Assembly: GCA_015058575.1 (NCBI GenBank)
Contig: SVBZ01000048.1
Span: 1-64,000 of the forward strand
Direction of reading: 5' to 3'
Length of the DNA: 64,000 nucleotides
Origin: Pseudoselenomonas ruminantium
GTDB lineage: Bacteria; Bacillota; Negativicutes; Selenomonadales; Selenomonadaceae
The position numbers were made by a program, and so were the translations under genes. A model generated the notes under the pieces. It was not told the DNA's origin. It made no database searches and was given only the letters and a program-made list of their open reading frames with translations. This document shows, piece by piece, positions 61,057-64,000 of the stretch (position 1 is the first letter of the stretch; each line of letters begins with the position of its first letter).

Positions 61057-61833
61057 ATGGAAAAAAAGTTTGACATCAATGAAGAAGGTTATAGCATCCG
61101 CTGCAAGCTGTTCGTGCGTGACAGCGACAAGACCACGCGGACGTTTGGGGACGTAGCCATCATCACGCATGGCTTCGGCAGCCATAAGGATACTGCGGGT
61201 ACGGCAAATTTCGGTGAGCATCTTGTCGCCAAGTACAAGGGCTATGCGGCCATTGCGTTCGATTGGCCTTGTCATGGCGAGGATGCGCGCAAGAAACTTT
61301 CGGTGGCCGAATGCCTGACGTATCTGCGGCTCGTGACGTCTTATGCACGGCAGGAGCTGCAGGCACAGCATGTCTATAACTATTCGACGAGTTTTGGGGC
61401 GTATCTGACACTGCGTTATATCCGTGAGCACGAGAACCCGTTCACGAAGATAGCGCTGCGCAGTCCGGCAGTCACGATGCTGGACTCGATGCGCAATCAT
61501 GTCAGCGAGGCTGACCGGTCAAAACTGGCCAAGGGCAAGGAAATACAGGTGGGCTTCGAGCGTAAGATGAAGCTTGACCAGAGCTTTCTTGACGATCTGG
61601 CGGCCTTTGATGTCATGGAGCAGGAGTACTTTGATTATGCCGATGATATGCTGATCATCCACGGGACCAAGGACACGATGATTCCCCTGGATAGGTCACA
61701 GGCATTTGCTGAGAACAATGTCATTGAGTTCGTGCCGGTTGAAGGGGCAAACCATCCCTTTCAGAATCAGAACCATATGGCGCTGGCCATCAGCCGGATT
61801 GTAGATTTTTTTAGGTATGATAAGGAGGAGTAA
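61057..61833 (+). CDS. Alpha/beta hydrolase
   Basis: A 258-residue serine hydrolase-type protein: ITHGFGSHKDTAG oxyanion segment, AIAFDWPCHGED, a nucleophile-elbow-like YNYSTSFGAYLT, LIIHGTKDTMIPLD (acid) and VEGANHPF (His). The elbow reads S-T-S-F-G, close to GxSxG but with Ser at the first Gly. Substrate unknown; cinnamoyl-esterase-like relatives exist. AAGGAAG upstream of the ATG. The exporter gene follows after eight bases. Confidence 0.82.
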   Translation: MEKKFDINEEGYSIRCKLFVRDSDKTTRTFGDVAIITHGFGSHKDTAGTANFGEHLVAKYKGYAAIAFDWPCHGEDARKKLSVAECLTYLRLVTSYARQELQAQHVYNYSTSFGAYLTLRYIREHENPFTKIALRSPAVTMLDSMRNHVSEADRSKLAKGKEIQVGFERKMKLDQSFLDDLAAFDVMEQEYFDYADDMLIIHGTKDTMIPLDRSQAFAENNVIEFVPVEGANHPFQNQNHMALAISRIVDFFRYDKEE

Positions 61834-61841
61834 GCCAAAGC

Positions 61842-63188
61842 ATGGAACGCTTGGGGGATAAACAGGAGACAGGGGATAAGGTATTCAGCCAGCCGTTTGC
61901 TGAAATTGGGCCGAAGATGCATTTGCTTTTGCATACGGGGCAGCTGCTGATGGAAAATGGTGCGGATTCGGACCGCACGGTCCGCGATATGATGCGGGCG
62001 GCGGCTTTTATGGGGATTCCCAAGGAAAATATCCATCAGCATGTCATGTATACGACATTGATGCTCAATGTCAACGATGAGCAGCGGTCATATACGGAAT
62101 TTCGCAAATGTACGAAGCATGGCGTCAATATGACAGTGCTATCGGCTATCAGCAAACTGACCTGGCGAGCCATGGCAAAAAACTATTCGCTGGCCGACTA
62201 TGAACGCCAGCTGGATAATATCCGCAAATTGCCGCGCAATTATCCGGTCTGGCTTACGGCGCTTGGGGCCGGGGCAGCCTGTGGCGGCTTTTGCAAACTC
62301 TTTGGCGGCAGCTGGCTGGATTTTGTGCTGACAGCAGTCTGCGCCTTGCTGGGCTTTTTGATCCGCCGCTGTTGTGTAGGCTATGGGTTCAATACCTATG
62401 CGGCTATCGCCATTACTTCGTTTGCGACAACGATGCTGGCCTGGGCGACGCAGTTTTTGACAGGCGGGCTCAACTGGTATCCGCTCATAGCCTGTACGCT
62501 GTTTTTGGTGCCGGGAATTCCCTTGATCAATGCTGTAGATGATTTGCTCAATAATTTCATCGTTTCCGGTATGACAAGGGCAATGCATACGCTGCTCGTT
62601 GTGGGCAGCATGACGTTTGGCATTGTTACGGCCATCCGTATCGGCGGGGTCACAGACTTTACCAGCGTGAGCCTGACGCCCGATACGTTCTATTTGTCGC
62701 AGGCGATTGCGGCAGCTGTGGCCTCGATGGGCTTTTCGATTATCTTCAATATCCCGAAGCGTCTGCTGCCGGTGGTGGCAGTGGGCGGCATCATCACGGT
62801 GCTGCTGCGCAATATCACGGTAATGGAGCTTGGCTGGTCGCAGGCTGCAGGTTCGTTCTTCGGGGCGGCTGTTGTCGGTGTCATCGCGCTTCAGGCGATT
62901 CATTGGTTCCATACACCGAATATCATCATGACCATTCCATCGGCTATCCCGATGATTCCAGGTGTCTTGCTTTACCGGCTGCTCTTTGCCCTGATCAATA
63001 TTGAATCCATCACTTCGGAGACGTTGCTCGCGGGAATCCGCAGCGGGGTGTCGGCAGTCATCATCATCATCGCGATTGCTGTTGGCGTGGCGATCCCCAA
63101 TATCTTTATCCATCGGTATATCCAGCAGCGCAAATACAGTGCCGAGCAGCGCTTGCTCGCTCAGCGCTATGCGGATATGGACGACTGA
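61842..63188 (+). CDS. ThrE-like threonine/serine exporter
   Basis: A 448-residue membrane protein combining the two halves of the ThrE family: an N-terminal cytoplasmic-type domain (HTGQLLMENGADSDRTVRDM) with the first helices, and a C-terminal DUF3815-like half (GSFFGAAVVGVIALQAIHWF; IPSAIPMIPGVLLYRLL). About ten hydrophobic segments. In many Bacillota the halves are separate proteins. ThrE exports threonine and serine; specificity here is inferred. AAGGAGG lies upstream. Confidence 0.85.
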   Translation: MERLGDKQETGDKVFSQPFAEIGPKMHLLLHTGQLLMENGADSDRTVRDMMRAAAFMGIPKENIHQHVMYTTLMLNVNDEQRSYTEFRKCTKHGVNMTVLSAISKLTWRAMAKNYSLADYERQLDNIRKLPRNYPVWLTALGAGAACGGFCKLFGGSWLDFVLTAVCALLGFLIRRCCVGYGFNTYAAIAITSFATTMLAWATQFLTGGLNWYPLIACTLFLVPGIPLINAVDDLLNNFIVSGMTRAMHTLLVVGSMTFGIVTAIRIGGVTDFTSVSLTPDTFYLSQAIAAAVASMGFSIIFNIPKRLLPVVAVGGIITVLLRNITVMELGWSQAAGSFFGAAVVGVIALQAIHWFHTPNIIMTIPSAIPMIPGVLLYRLLFALINIESITSETLLAGIRSGVSAVIIIIAIAVGVAIPNIFIHRYIQQRKYSAEQRLLAQRYADMDD

Positions 63189-63203
63189 GTCCGGCAGGAT
63201 GTA

Positions 63204-63251
63204 AAAAGGCGATGCTGCAGGCAGAAGGAACTGCTTGCGGCATCGCCTTTT
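63204..63251. terminator. Bidirectional terminator
   Basis: AAAAGGCGATGC (63204-63215) pairs with GCATCGCCTTTT (63240-63251), between the exporter and the convergent reductase gene. Confidence 0.88.
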
Positions 63252-63263
63252 ATAGTGCGTTTG

Positions 63264-64000
63264 TCATTGGATATTATGCGCTTTGCCCCAGTCGCTTACT
63301 TTTTGGTAGAGCGGGGTGGGGACATGGTATTCTTTGCCGAGGGCAACGATGCGGTTGACGAGCCCGTCAAACTCGGAGACGCCTCCGGCGAGGACGTCGC
63401 GCTGCATCGAGGTGCGCAGGCCGGGCTTGAAGGCATCGATCATTTTGAGCCCCGTCGCGACGAGGTCGTTTTCCCATTCGATGCCCATCGCATGACCGAG
63501 AGCGACGACCTCGGCGATAAGCCCGGCAAACAGCTCGCGTACTTTGCCTTCGTGCTGGAAATCATCGCTGACGGCATCGTAGTAAAGCCCGGCGGCCCCC
63601 ATCGGGGAGACGAACGCGAACTTCTGCAGGGCATCGCGCTGGATATTGGCGGTGAAATGCGCACGGATGCCAGCTTCATTCATGATTGCTTCCAGCGCTT
63701 GGGCTTTCGCGGCCAGACGCTGATCCTGTCCGGGGCGGAAGCCGAAAAAGACGCGCAGGATTTTTTCGGGCTGCAGGATGACGCCAGGCGCACCGATTTT
63801 GGCAAAGACATACATGCAGCCATCGAGACAGGTACAAGCGGGCAGCTCACGCTGCATGACTTCGCCCGTGCCAAAGACGTTGAGAATCGGGACAATCAAG
63901 GTGCCGGGGCCGGCGGTACGGCGGGCAAGCGCGATGGCGTCTGCTAGCCCGTAATATTTGACACAGATGAGCATGACGTCAGGGACATCGTTGTATTCTG
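63264..64000 (-). CDS. Ketopantoate reductase family protein (5' end outside the window)
   Basis: The minus-strand frame is open to the window edge, so the N-terminal NADPH-binding part is missing. Visible are VMLICVKYYGLADAIALARR (the VKxY/DA region), PILNVFGTGEVMQRE, a middle helical domain (IQRDALQKFAFVSPMGAAGL with the conserved Lys) and the C-terminal TSMQRDVLAGGVSEFDGLVN motif with the catalytic-type Glu. It would reduce ketopantoate to pantoate, or be a paralogue acting on another 2-oxo acid. Confidence 0.85.
   Translation of the reverse strand, partial: EYNDVPDVMLICVKYYGLADAIALARRTAGPGTLIVPILNVFGTGEVMQRELPACTCLDGCMYVFAKIGAPGVILQPEKILRVFFGFRPGQDQRLAAKAQALEAIMNEAGIRAHFTANIQRDALQKFAFVSPMGAAGLYYDAVSDDFQHEGKVRELFAGLIAEVVALGHAMGIEWENDLVATGLKMIDAFKPGLRTSMQRDVLAGGVSEFDGLVNRIVALGKEYHVPTPLYQKVSDWGKAHNIQ

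Overview
The window is about 64 kb of a bacterial chromosome. The gene set combines Bacillota traits (both PolC and DnaE replicases, RNase J, an S1 protein directly downstream of ispH, a PheB-type ACT protein) with Gram-negative-like envelope genes. Together with the moderately high GC of the housekeeping genes this points to the Negativicutes, most likely a Selenomonas-like member of the Selenomonadaceae. That placement is inferred from gene content and protein style, not from a database search.

Layout. 1-346: non-coding, with an imperfect fold-back structure of about 190 bp. 347-3870: a Tat-exported phosphoesterase, an acyltransferase/SIMPL operon and an ASCH-type RNA-binding protein. 3913-8161: a compact 4.25-kb integrative element bounded by 23-bp direct repeats. 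It carries a tyrosine integrase, a candidate small RNA, a 38-residue acidic peptide, a lysogeny-style repressor/Cro-like switch with four 17-bp operators, and a leftward operon of five unrecognised, partly membrane-anchored proteins behind the repressor. 8167-11566: the displaced terminator, a decayed methyltransferase, endonuclease IV, a tRNA cluster (Asp, Gly, Cys, Gly, Cys) and secreted proteins. 11641-19307: an unknown CxxC protein, then miaB-mutS-mutL and an RsmJ-like methyltransferase. 19357-21643: two broken genes, a frameshifted TauE/SafE permease and a diguanylate cyclase with an amber codon. 21737-28622: peptidase T-like/DcuC-like operon, RNase J, a MocR regulator and two small enzymes. 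28749-43542: dnaE, a D-Ala-D-Ala carboxypeptidase, rluB-like, a flavoprotein, aroA-cmk-plsC, ispH-rpsA, a DUF512 protein and der-plsY. 43684-48807: ACT protein-hom-thrB, CCA-adding enzyme, gamma-carbonic anhydrase-like protein and ndk. 48975-63188: an EF-G paralogue, an L,D-transpeptidase, polA-mutM-coaE-lytic transglycosylase-polC, a hydrolase and a ThrE-like exporter. The window ends inside a ketopantoate reductase gene on the minus strand.

The chromosomal part is dominated by DNA replication and repair (dnaE, polC, polA, mutS, mutL, mutM, nfo), RNA processing (rnj, miaB, cca, rluB-like, tRNAs), envelope synthesis and threonine synthesis. PolC appears to lack the usual inserted proofreading exonuclease, and PolA's exonuclease region shows no recognisable catalytic residues. 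The best candidate for an undescribed system is the cargo operon of the 4.25-kb element, which appears to be co-transcribed with the repressor and would therefore be on in the integrated state, as prophage exclusion or defence genes often are. Its function cannot be read from the sequence.
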